Of a stretch of 64,000 nt of DNA, positions 46,578-54,212 are shown one piece after another. Position numbers and translations under genes: made by a program. Below the pieces are notes generated by a model. The model saw only the letters and a program-made list of their open reading frames with translations, searched no databases and was not told the DNA's origin. The stretch is from GAS188 sp963713805. Its GTDB lineage: Bacteria; Pseudomonadota; Alphaproteobacteria; Rhizobiales; Beijerinckiaceae. The DNA is taken from positions 85,574 to 149,573 of the forward strand of contig CAVQNF010000001.1 in assembly GCA_963713805.1 (NCBI GenBank), given 5' to 3'. Within the stretch, counting starts at the first letter, position 1. Every line of letters starts with the position of its first letter.

Positions 46578-48273
46578 TGGCGTAGACCCCGATGTCCATG
46601 TGGCGCCCGCCGTTCAGATTGACGCCGAGCACGCGCCCGAGGAGATGCGGCGTTCGGCCCATCGCGGCGAGGCTCTTCGTGAACGCCCCCTCCTGACGGA
46701 TGTCGACGAAGGCCGCGCGGCAGCCCGGGAGGGCAAGGAAGCGCGCGGCGTCGGCCCCATCGGTCAACCGCAGATCGCTGCGGGTGAGAAACACGAGGCT
46801 TGGCTCATTGAATCCCGCGGTGGCAAGGCTCTCGGGCACGCAAGGCGATTTCGCGAGCGAGGCGACGAGGCGGGGCGACAACGACAAGGCCTTCAGCCCG
46901 GGAATCGCAAAGCCGTAGGCGCCGATGAAGAGCAAGAACGAGGCCGCAAGAATTCCTGCGACCCCCTCTTCGAAGTGTCTTCTCGCGAAAGCGAGGGTTG
47001 CGAGAAAGGCGCACCCTGCCGCCGCGGCCGCGAGCAAGGCACCCGCGATATCGGCACGGTCTCCATAAAGCAGCGTGGCGTAAGGAATCGCGAGCGCGAT
47101 GATCACCGCCGGCATGGGCAAGAAGATCAGGGCGAGCCGCCTCCATCTTCCCTCGAAGAGCAGGCTCCCCCGCTGCGCCGCGAAGGCGACGAGAAGCGCG
47201 ATCGCGGGATAGAGAGGCAGCACATAATGCGGCAGCTTCGTCGGCACGGCCTCGAAGACGAGCCAGGACGGGATGAGCCATGCAAGAAGAAAGGCCACCG
47301 CATCCTCCCCGCGCGCGCGCCACACGGCGGGCGCGGCCACGATCGCCAGAGGGGCGAGCGGCCATAAGGTGAGGAGGGCCGCGACGAGATAGGTTCCGGG
47401 TGGGGCGCCATGGCCCTCGCGGGCACCCGCCACCTTGCCGAGCATGTCGCCGCCGACCGCGTCGTTGAAGAAGGCGCCATGCGTATCGATGCCGATGGCG
47501 ATGAACCAGGGCGCGATGACGAGCATCGCCAAACCGGCCGCTCTCCAATCGGCGGCCGGCCGGAGCCAGCGGACCGAGCGTTCCTTGACCGATAGCACGA
47601 GCGACGCAAGGGCCACGACCATCAGGATGATCGGCCCCTTGATCAGCACGCCCACCGCCATCGCGAGCCAAAGCACGAAGGCCACGCTTGCGGGCCTCGC
47701 CGCTTGGCTTTCTCTCGTGGCATAGACGCGGGCGAGCGCCCCCATGGCCGCGACGATCGACGCCGTGAGAACCGCGTCCGTCTTCGCCAGTCTTGCCTCG
47801 ACGCCGATGAGGACGGTTGCCGCCATCAGCGCCGCGGCCGTGAACGCATAGCGATTTTCAAGCCAGGCGAGCCCCGCCCAATAGGTGAGCAACACGGCCG
47901 CGATCGCGCCTGCGAGCGAGGGCAGGCGATAAAGCCAGATGGTGGCGCGGGCGCCGTCGAAGCCGAGAGCTTCGGCGAGGCCCACGCTCGCGCTCTGGAG
48001 CCAATAGATGCCGACGGGCTTCTTGTTGCGCGCCTCGTCCTGGAAACGGATCGAGACGAAATCGCCCGTTTCCAGCATCTGCTTGGAGGCCTGGGCAAAG
48101 CGCGGCTCGTCCCGATCCATCGGCGGCAAGCCGGCAAATCCCGGCAGGAACATGAGGAGGGCCAAGGCGACGAGCGACGCGCAGGCGAGGCCGTGCGAGC
48201 GCGTGAGCGCTGCGACGAAGTCGCGCAAGATGCTGCGCCGCACCGTCGCCGTCGAGATCAGGCCTTGGTCCAC
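46567..48273 (-). CDS. ArnT-like (GT39/PMT superfamily) glycosyltransferase
   Basis: 568 residues with about 11-12 transmembrane helices. The first periplasmic loop carries the ArnT/PMT hallmark GLPPMDRDEPRFAQASKQML, then RFQDEARNKKPVGIYWLQ. Later blocks include LIKGPIILMVV and TKLPHYVLPLYPAIALLVA. A C-terminal soluble domain of ~100 residues ends the protein. ArnT-type enzymes move a sugar from undecaprenyl phosphate to lipid A or another envelope acceptor on the periplasmic side. The stop overlaps the start of the PAP2-GT2 gene, which would make the donor. Sugar identity unknown. Confidence 0.9.
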   Translation of the reverse strand: MDQGLISTATVRRSILRDFVAALTRSHGLACASLVALALLMFLPGFAGLPPMDRDEPRFAQASKQMLETGDFVSIRFQDEARNKKPVGIYWLQSASVGLAEALGFDGARATIWLYRLPSLAGAIAAVLLTYWAGLAWLENRYAFTAAALMAATVLIGVEARLAKTDAVLTASIVAAMGALARVYATRESQAARPASVAFVLWLAMAVGVLIKGPIILMVVALASLVLSVKERSVRWLRPAADWRAAGLAMLVIAPWFIAIGIDTHGAFFNDAVGGDMLGKVAGAREGHGAPPGTYLVAALLTLWPLAPLAIVAAPAVWRARGEDAVAFLLAWLIPSWLVFEAVPTKLPHYVLPLYPAIALLVAFAAQRGSLLFEGRWRRLALIFLPMPAVIIALAIPYATLLYGDRADIAGALLAAAAAGCAFLATLAFARRHFEEGVAGILAASFLLFIGAYGFAIPGLKALSLSPRLVASLAKSPCVPESLATAGFNEPSLVFLTRSDLRLTDGADAARFLALPGCRAAFVDIRQEGAFTKSLAAMGRTPHLLGRVLGVNLNGGRHMDIGVYANGG

Positions 48274-48356
48274 GCGCCCCTTTTGGTGGCGTCGCAGGCG
48301 CGCGTCAACTCACGGAGGGCAAGCGCCGGGAGGGCTCTCCTCCCTGCGTCGAGGGC

Positions 48357-49232
48357 CTATACCAAATATTTCTTGAACCAGGCCTGGAGGCGCGCCCAGC
48401 CGTCAGCCGCCTTGTCGGCGCGGTAGGTCGGCCGGTAATCGGCGTTAAAACCATGCGGCGTGTCGGGATAGATCACGACTTCGACCGTCTTTCCGGCCTT
48501 GTCGGCGGCCGCCTTGATGGCATTCACCGCATCGACCGGAATGCCCTGATCGGCGGCGCCATAAAGGCCGAGAACCGGACATTTGAGGTCGGCAACCGCG
48601 TCGATCGCACGCTTGGGCTGAAGTTCATTGGGAACATTGGTGAGCGGACCGTACCAGGCGACCGCTGCCTTGAGCTTGGGGTTATGCTCGGCGAAGAGCC
48701 AGGTCTGCCGGCCGCCCCAGCAAAAGCCGGTCACGCCGAGCTTCGAGGTGTCGGCGCCCTCCCCCGTCGCGAAGGCGACCGTTGCGTCGAGATCGGACGC
48801 AACCTGCGTCGTCGGGCGCCTTGGAGACGATGGTGGAGATGAGGGTCGGTATGTCGGAGATTTGCGTCGCATCGCCGATGCGCGAGTAAAGGTCGGTCGC
48901 GATCGCGTAATAGCCGAGCTTGGCGAGACGGCGGCACATATCCTTGATGTGCTCATGCACGCCGAAGATTTCCTGGATCACGACGATGACCGGCACCTTC
49001 CCGCCGCCGGCGGGGCGCGCGCGATAGGCCGGAACCATCCGATCTTCGGTTTTCACCTGCACCATGCCTGCGTCGAGCCCATTGGTGTCGGTGATGATGG
49101 TCTCCGCCGAAACGGGTTGAACCGCGAGCGCAAATCCAGCGTGACCCCGCCCACGAGGCTCGCCCTGATGAAGGAGCGTCGCTCGAGCTGCGTGGCCACG
49201 AGCATCGGATCTTTTTCCCAAGGTCTGTCCAT
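48357..49232 (-). pseudogene. Tat-exported dienelactone hydrolase family protein, two frameshifts
   Basis: An alpha/beta-hydrolase of the dienelactone hydrolase family. The ATG at 49232 (GAGGA upstream) opens a twin-arginine signal, LERRSFIRASLVGGVTL, in one frame. At about 49138 the reading shifts to AGFALAVQPVSAETI and the first half of the fold (VIVVIQEIFGVHEHIKDMCR, LAKLGYYAIATDLYSR). At about 48815 it shifts again to SDLDATVAFATGEGADTSK, the nucleophile elbow GFCWGGRQ (Cys nucleophile), LGLYGAADQGIP and the His segment YPDTPHGFNADYRP, ending at 48357. All catalytic parts survive. It lies 83 bases upstream of the ArnT-like gene on the same strand. Confidence 0.82.
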
Positions 49233-49340
49233 GGCATTCCTCGATCATGATGTTGGCGATGCCTGCGCATAACGCAGCTCGATCGACCTGGGGCATCACG
49301 TTTCCTTGAGGAGTGCCGTGCCGGGCTGGCCGCCTCTTTC

Positions 49341-51353
49341 TCAGCGAGACAGGGCCCGAGCGGATTGGGCGGAAGGCGCGATCTCGGCGCCGGGCTTCCC
49401 TTGCACCACGCCATAGGCGTCCACGATCCCCGCGCCATATTCGTCGGGCTTGGCGTCGGGGGCGGGTTTGCGGGCGCCGGCGTCGAGGGTGCCGACGAGG
49501 GCGTCCGGCGTCAGGCTCCCATAACGTTCGAGCGCAAGCGCCGCGATCCCGCTCACATGGGCAGCGGCGATGGAAGTGCCGGAGACGATCTGCACCCCAT
49601 CTCCGGGGGCGGGCACGAGAATATCCACCCCGGGCGCTGCCAAGGCGATATACGCACCGTGATTGGCGAGCTCGAAAAGCCCGTTCTTGGAATCGGTTGC
49701 CGTGACGGCGATGACGCCCGGTTCCGCGCCCGGATAGAGGGGAGCGGATTGCGCGCCTGCGTTGCCGGCCGCGGCGACCTCGGCGACCCCTTTGGCGCGC
49801 AACGCCGCCAACGCGCGCGCCAGCATGGCGTCTCGCGGACCGGCGAAGCTCATGTTGACGATGCGCGCATTTTCGGCCGCGACGAAATCGAGCCCTTCGA
49901 GGATGTGGAAGGTCGTGCCCTCGGCGCCGTTCGACTTGCCTTCCCCGGTAAAGGCCCGGACCGCGATCACTTGGGCATCGGGTGCCACGCCGACGAGCTT
50001 CGCATGCGCCAGGATCGCGCCGGCGATGGCCGTCCCGTGCGGGTGTGGCTCGAACCGGCCGCCGATCGTGTCGAGCCTCGCCACGATGCGGTCCTTGAGC
50101 TCGGCGCTCTCGTTGTCGATGCCGGAATCGATGATCGCTATCCGGACGCCTTTGCCGGTGGCAAGCCGATGCGCTTCACCAAGATGCAGTGCCGTGACCG
50201 CATATTGCAACGGCTCGGTCGAGGAACCGGCGTCGGTCGCGGCGCTCGGCTCCACCGGAGCCGCGGGCGATAATCCCGCTTGCGCCGGTCCGGGCTCCTT
50301 TGCCGCTTCGCCGGCGCCTTGGATGGGCCGCGGCGCGACTGCGCCCTTTGGAGCTGGCTCGATCGCGGGCGCTTCCTCTTTCGAGGGTTGGACCCCTTGC
50401 GCCTGATCCTTGCCGGGTCCCTCGTCAAAGGCCGCCGGCGGCGGCAGCGGGGAAGCTCTCGTTGCCGCCTTCTCCGATCGGGAGGCATCTTGTTGCAGGG
50501 CAAAGACGTAATTCGGTTGGGCGCCGCCGACCCGGCCTTCGGCACGAAGCGAGCGCAGGGTTTGCGCCACGCTGTGGTGCGGGGCGATCCGGTAGCGGTC
50601 CACCCTGGTGCCGAGGAGCGCAAAATTCCGGGAAGCGATCAAGGTGAGCGCGAGCCTTTGCTGCAGGCTTCGTAACGTCGCGGGGGAGAGACGCTGAGGA
50701 ATTTCGACCAGGACCTCGTCGGGCACATAGCGGGTTTCGGATGAGGGAGGCAGGACGAAATGCGCGTTCGTGTCCTTTTGCGTCAAGCTGACGGGAGCCG
50801 AATGGCCCTGCCTGGTTTGCACGGTGTGGACGGGTGGCGCCGGCGGAGCGCCGGCGGGCCTCGTCGTGCGAACGGGATGGTGCGGGACGCGCGGGAGCGT
50901 GCCCGGGTCATCTTCCGGCGGCACCTCATAGGGTGGCGGAGCGCCAACCCCGGGAGGAAAGAATATGGGGTGCCCCCGATAGGGGATCGGAGGATGCAGG
51001 CGGCCGCCTCTTCCCCAGCCACAATTCGCGAAGTCGCACCCGACGACCGGTCGTCGCCAGGACGGGCGGCGAGGCCAGCCGAGCCCACGGGACTGGCGCG
51101 TGTCCGGCCCCAAATAAGTGCCATCAGGACCGCCCCGTCCTTCGAATTCGCGGCGGGGTCCGAAGCCGCGCTCGCCAGCACCGAAGCCGCCCCCCTCGCC
51201 TGCCCCGAAGCTCCCGCGAAACTCTTGTGCCGTCGCTACTCGCGAGGTGCCGGGCACGAGCGCGAAGGCGCAGACGAGAATGATGGGAATGACGCTGATC
51301 GCGCGAAGCGACGCGTCACGTTCTGCCTTCATCTTGCCGGTGCGCGACTGCAT
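49341..51353 (-). CDS. Secreted subtilisin-like (S8) serine protease
   Basis: 670 residues. Signal region about 17-42 (AISVIPIILVCAFALVPG). Then a Gly/Arg- and Pro-rich stretch (about 45-190), a propeptide-like domain (YVPDEVLVEIPQRLSPATLR, through QPNYVFALQQ near residue 290), a Pro/Ala-rich linker and the S8 catalytic domain. The triad is D409 (IAIIDSGID), H439 (HPHGTAIAG) and S594 (SGTSIAAAHVSG), with the oxyanion Asn in AAAGNAGAQ (531). It is directly downstream of an anti-sigma/ECF sigma pair on the same strand, so it could be part of that stress regulon or act on a regulator. Confidence 0.92.
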   Translation of the reverse strand: MQSRTGKMKAERDASLRAISVIPIILVCAFALVPGTSRVATAQEFRGSFGAGEGGGFGAGERGFGPRREFEGRGGPDGTYLGPDTRQSRGLGWPRRPSWRRPVVGCDFANCGWGRGGRLHPPIPYRGHPIFFPPGVGAPPPYEVPPEDDPGTLPRVPHHPVRTTRPAGAPPAPPVHTVQTRQGHSAPVSLTQKDTNAHFVLPPSSETRYVPDEVLVEIPQRLSPATLRSLQQRLALTLIASRNFALLGTRVDRYRIAPHHSVAQTLRSLRAEGRVGGAQPNYVFALQQDASRSEKAATRASPLPPPAAFDEGPGKDQAQGVQPSKEEAPAIEPAPKGAVAPRPIQGAGEAAKEPGPAQAGLSPAAPVEPSAATDAGSSTEPLQYAVTALHLGEAHRLATGKGVRIAIIDSGIDNESAELKDRIVARLDTIGGRFEPHPHGTAIAGAILAHAKLVGVAPDAQVIAVRAFTGEGKSNGAEGTTFHILEGLDFVAAENARIVNMSFAGPRDAMLARALAALRAKGVAEVAAAGNAGAQSAPLYPGAEPGVIAVTATDSKNGLFELANHGAYIALAAPGVDILVPAPGDGVQIVSGTSIAAAHVSGIAALALERYGSLTPDALVGTLDAGARKPAPDAKPDEYGAGIVDAYGVVQGKPGAEIAPSAQSARALSR

Positions 51354-51424
51354 CGGAACCTCCCGGAAGCATTCCTCGCAGGCTCTGCTTCGGCCATGGG
51401 CCGAAGGACGATCATTTTCCGGCT

Positions 51425-52105
51425 CTAGGGCGACGGGGCGACGAAGCGAACGAGCCCCTTCTCCGCGGCGAGCCGGGCGATGACGGCATCACGATCCGCC
51501 GCCGGCATGTCCTTCGGCCCCAGGCGCACGACGTAGAGGCCGCCCGGCTTGGGGCCGTCCACGAGCGTCACATGTGCCGCAACGAGCAGGCGAGAGATGT
51601 CGGCGGCCTTCGCGTCCGGATTGAAGGCGAGCGTCGCCAAGCTCCCTTCGTTCGCGCTCCCGGGGATGGACGCTTGCGTGTAGGTCTGCCCGCCCGTTTC
51701 TTGCAGCAACGCGCCGATGAAGCCCGCCTGCGCGACGATGAGAAGGGCGGCCGCGATGCCCGCATATGCCATTTGTCGCGGCGTGAACGCCTGCAGCCGC
51801 TCGCCGATCCAGGCGAAGAGGTCGCGCGCGTTCGCATGGGCCGTGGATCGTGCCGGCTCCGCATCGAGGGCGGCGAGGAAGCGCTCGCCCGCACGTGCCG
51901 AGGGCAGGCCGAGCCTCTCATTCGCCTCGATGCTCGCCGCCTGCTCCTCCTCGACCAAGGCGAGCTCGCGCCTCAACGCATCGTCCTTCGCCAGCGCCAC
52001 CTCGACCCGTTCCATTTCGGCGAGCGGCAAGCGTCCCGTGACATAAAAGGGAAGAAGGTCCGCGAGCTCGCGGTTGGCGGGTGCTTCATCGCTATTCATG
52101 GCCAA
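51425..52105 (-). CDS. Membrane-anchored anti-sigma factor
   Basis: 226 residues. N-terminal cytosolic helices (ELADLLPFYVTGRLPLAEME, VEVALAKDDALRRELALVEE) of the anti-sigma type but without zinc-binding Cys/His. One transmembrane helix (YAGIAAALLIVAQAGFIGAL, near residues 114-134) and a periplasmic domain with LYVVRLGPKDMPAADRDAVI follow. It overlaps the ECF sigma gene by 10 bases, the normal order sigma then anti-sigma. The periplasmic domain may be the target of the protease encoded next door; that is inference. Confidence 0.85.
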   Translation of the reverse strand: MAMNSDEAPANRELADLLPFYVTGRLPLAEMERVEVALAKDDALRRELALVEEEQAASIEANERLGLPSARAGERFLAALDAEPARSTAHANARDLFAWIGERLQAFTPRQMAYAGIAAALLIVAQAGFIGALLQETGGQTYTQASIPGSANEGSLATLAFNPDAKAADISRLLVAAHVTLVDGPKPGGLYVVRLGPKDMPAADRDAVIARLAAEKGLVRFVAPSP

Positions 52106-52656
52106 CCTCTGTCCAATCCCTTGCTCTTGGCGATCTCAGCCAATCTCTTGCGGGCGTGAAACAACCTCGTCTTCACCGTATTCTCCGGAATCCTGACGAT
52201 CTCGGCGCATTCCTCGATCGATTTCTCCTGGTAATAGACGAGATCGACGATCTCGCGATGCTCGCTCGAGAGGGCCGAAAGGCAGGCGCGCAGGATCTCG
52301 CCCTTGTCCTTCTTTTGGGCCGCCACCTCGGGGTCGTCACCGAGATCGGCGATCTCAGCTATTGCCTCCTCATCGAGCTCGGCCTCGCGCGGGCGCCTGA
52401 GCGCCGACAAGGCCTTGAAACGGGCGATCGCCAGAACCCAGGTCGAGACGCTGGAGCGCCCCTCGAACCGGGCCGCCTGACGCCAGACATCGATGAAGAC
52501 CTCATTGAGCAGATCCTCCGCGGCGCTGCGGTCGCGCATGATCGAGCACAAGAAGCGAAACACGCGGACTTGATGTCGCGCGAAGAGCACGCGCATCGCC
52601 AGCTTGTCGCCCGAGGCGATCCGCTCGATCAGGGCGTCATCGCTCGTTCCTTGCAT
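52096..52656 (-). CDS. ECF (sigma-70 family) RNA polymerase sigma factor
   Basis: 186 residues from the ATG at 52656 (GAGGGG upstream). Region 2: AMRVLFARHQVRVFRFLCSI, then AEDLLNEVFIDVWRQAARFE and STWVLAIARFKALSALRR (2.3-2.4). Region 4: LSSEHREIVDLVYYQEKSIE, then ECAEIVRIPENTVKTRLFHA (HTH). It resembles the EcfG-unrelated small ECF groups paired with membrane anti-sigma factors. It probably controls its own operon and perhaps the divergent glycine-rich gene. Confidence 0.93.
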   Translation of the reverse strand: MQGTSDDALIERIASGDKLAMRVLFARHQVRVFRFLCSIMRDRSAAEDLLNEVFIDVWRQAARFEGRSSVSTWVLAIARFKALSALRRPREAELDEEAIAEIADLGDDPEVAAQKKDKGEILRACLSALSSEHREIVDLVYYQEKSIEECAEIVRIPENTVKTRLFHARKRLAEIAKSKGLDRGWP

Positions 52657-52874
52657 TGCGAAACCCCTCAACGCTCCTAAGTCGCCTTTGCCTCGAGAAA
52701 GGTTCACCGGCGCGCTCGTTTTTTATTTTCTGCGTCGACGGAAAAGATGCGAGAGCGAAGTCGCCATGCGCGCTTGGCGCATTGAACCTTCTCCGACCTG
52801 GATGCGACCAAGGCTCGAGGCCCGGCGATTTCGGGTTTCCGCCACCGCCATGGGCCTGTCAGGGAGAATGTATC

Positions 52875-53267
52875 ATGAAAACCTCAAAGCTGGCGAAGAC
52901 GCTCGGGTTGGTTCTCGCGCTGGGCGCGACGAGCTTGCCGACCCTGTGCGTGACGAGCACGATCGCGCTCGCTCGTGGCGACGGCGGAGGCGCTGGCGGG
53001 GGCGGCGGGGGCGCGGCCGGCGGCGGTGGCGGGGGCGGTGGAAGCGAAGGTGGCAGCGGCGGCTCGGTTCTCGTCCCGGGCGGCGACAATCCTCCTCCCC
53101 GCCAACCGCCTGGCCGCAATCCGCCCGGAAGCGGCAGTCCGCTGGTCCTCGAAGTCGGGCACGCATTGCCGACCTGCATCGACTACAGGAGAGGCATGTA
53201 CAGCTTCTATGGCTACCCCATCCCGGTGCGATGCCAGCCTCATCTGCGTTTTCATGATGAGGATTGA
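52875..53267 (+). CDS. Glycine-rich secreted protein
   Basis: 130 residues from the ATG at 52875, with AGGGAGA upstream. Signal peptide about 1-33 (LGLVLALGATSLPTLCVTST, then IALA). The mature N-terminus is almost pure glycine with a few Ala/Ser (about residues 36-66), then a Pro/Arg/Asn stretch and a conserved-looking end with LPTCIDYRRGMYSFYGYPIP and a second Cys. No family recognised. It is divergent from the ECF sigma gene across a 218-base gap and is a candidate target of that sigma factor. Confidence 0.75.
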   Translation: MKTSKLAKTLGLVLALGATSLPTLCVTSTIALARGDGGGAGGGGGGAAGGGGGGGGSEGGSGGSVLVPGGDNPPPRQPPGRNPPGSGSPLVLEVGHALPTCIDYRRGMYSFYGYPIPVRCQPHLRFHDED

Positions 53268-53282
53268 GCGCACGGTGCGCGT

Positions 53283-53661
53283 CCTTCCTTCTCCCGCGCT
53301 CTTCGCGCGGGAGAAGGTGGCCTCGCGAAGCGAGGTCGGATGAGGGAAAATTGCGCGGAGCCCATGATTGGGAACGGGCTCCGTCCCGCAGGATCGCAGC
53401 GCGGATGTGGCCCAGCACAATATCCCCTCCGCCAATAATAAGATCGTTCGGAAAGCGCAGCACCCTGTAGCCTTGCTCGGTCAGCTCAGCGTCGCGGCGG
53501 GCATCGTATTGCTTCTGCCTTGGATCGTCATGAGGAGCCCCGTCGGAAGTCTTCGCATGCTTCGTGTTCGCTCGGATCGAGGCTCGACCTAAATTCCCAG
53601 CGCCCTCATCCGACCTCGCTTCGCGAGGCCACCTTCTCCCGCAGAGCGGGAGAAGGATTTG
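53283..53661. mobile_element. Inverted-repeat element with DUF559 remnant, copy 1
   Basis: A 379-base unit bounded by inverted arms. The left arm is 53287-53346 and the right arm 53603-53656. Each arm contains two nested hairpins: CCTTCTCCCGC/GCGGGAGAAGG and CCTCGC-GAA-GCGAGG. The core encodes, on the minus strand, the C-terminal half of a DUF559 (Vsr-like) nuclease. Copy 2 begins 542 bases downstream and is about 99% identical. No transposase lies inside, so this is a non-autonomous, MITE-like or hitchhiking element. Confidence 0.8.
53362..53544 (-). pseudogene. DUF559 nuclease C-terminal remnant (copy 1)
   Basis: Minus-strand codons read DGAPHDDPRQKQYDARRDAE, LTEQGYRVLRFPNDLIIGGG and DIVLGHIRAAI, the last strands and helix of the DUF559 fold. 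The usual front half (start, W/R-rich helix and catalytic Asp/Glu strands) is missing, so no nuclease can be made from it. The frame is open on both sides into the element arms. Confidence 0.72.
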
Positions 53662-53701
53662 ATGGTGGCCCGAGCTAGCAACAACGTTCGATGGAGAGGT
53701 C

Positions 53702-53824
53702 ATGACTGCTGATATCGAAGACTATGGCGGCCTGGATTGGGGCAGCCAAAATCACCGCGCCTGTCTCGTCGATCGAGCCGGCAAGGTGGTTGGCGAATAC
53801 GATGTGTCGCACACCGGGGGGCGC
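53702..53824 (+). pseudogene. IS110-family transposase, N-terminal stub
   Basis: The ATG at 53702 follows GAGAGGTC and starts a frame with DYGGLDWGSQNHRACLVDRA, then GKVVGEYDVSHTGG, the RuvC-like first block of IS110 DEDD transposases (first acidic residue in LDW). After about 40 codons the sequence passes into copy 2 of the DUF559 element and the transposase does not resume in this window. It is a truncated insertion sequence. Confidence 0.75.
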
Positions 53825-54204
53825 CCTTCCTTCTCCCGCGCTCTTCGCGCGGGAGAAGGTGGCCTCGCGAAGCGAGGTCGGATGAGGGAAAATTGCGCAG
53901 AGCCTATGATTGGGAACGGGCTCCGTCCCGCAGGATCGCAGCGCGGATGTGGCCCAGCACAATATCCCCTCCGCCAATAATAAGATCGTTCGGAAAGCGC
54001 AGCACCCTGTAGCCTTGCTCGGTCAGCTCGGCGTCGCGGCGGGCATCGTATTGCTTCTGCCTTGGATCGTCATGAGGAGCCCCGTCGGAATGTCTTCGCA
54101 TGCTTCGTGTTCGCTCGGATCGAGGCTCGACCTAAATTCCCAGCGCCCTCATCCGACCTCGCTTCGCGAGGCCACCTTCTCCCGCAGAGCGGGAGAAGGA
54201 TTTG
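53825..54204. mobile_element. Inverted-repeat element with DUF559 remnant, copy 2
   Basis: A 380-base unit nearly identical to copy 1. I count three substitutions and one inserted T (GGAATGTC against GGAAGTC). It has the same nested-hairpin arms at both ends. Its left end interrupts the IS110 stub and its right end lies only 8 bases from the 3' end of the autotransporter relic. The two copies are direct repeats and could recombine to delete the 163 bases between them. Confidence 0.8.
53904..54086 (-). pseudogene. DUF559 nuclease C-terminal remnant (copy 2)
   Basis: Same coding content as copy 1 (DGAPHDDPRQKQYDARRDAE, then QGYRVLRFPNDLIIGGG). The inserted T at about 54090 shifts the frame just upstream of the domain, so even the open frame that runs through copy 1 is lost here. 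Confidence 0.7.
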
Positions 54205-54212
54205 CGGTGGCG

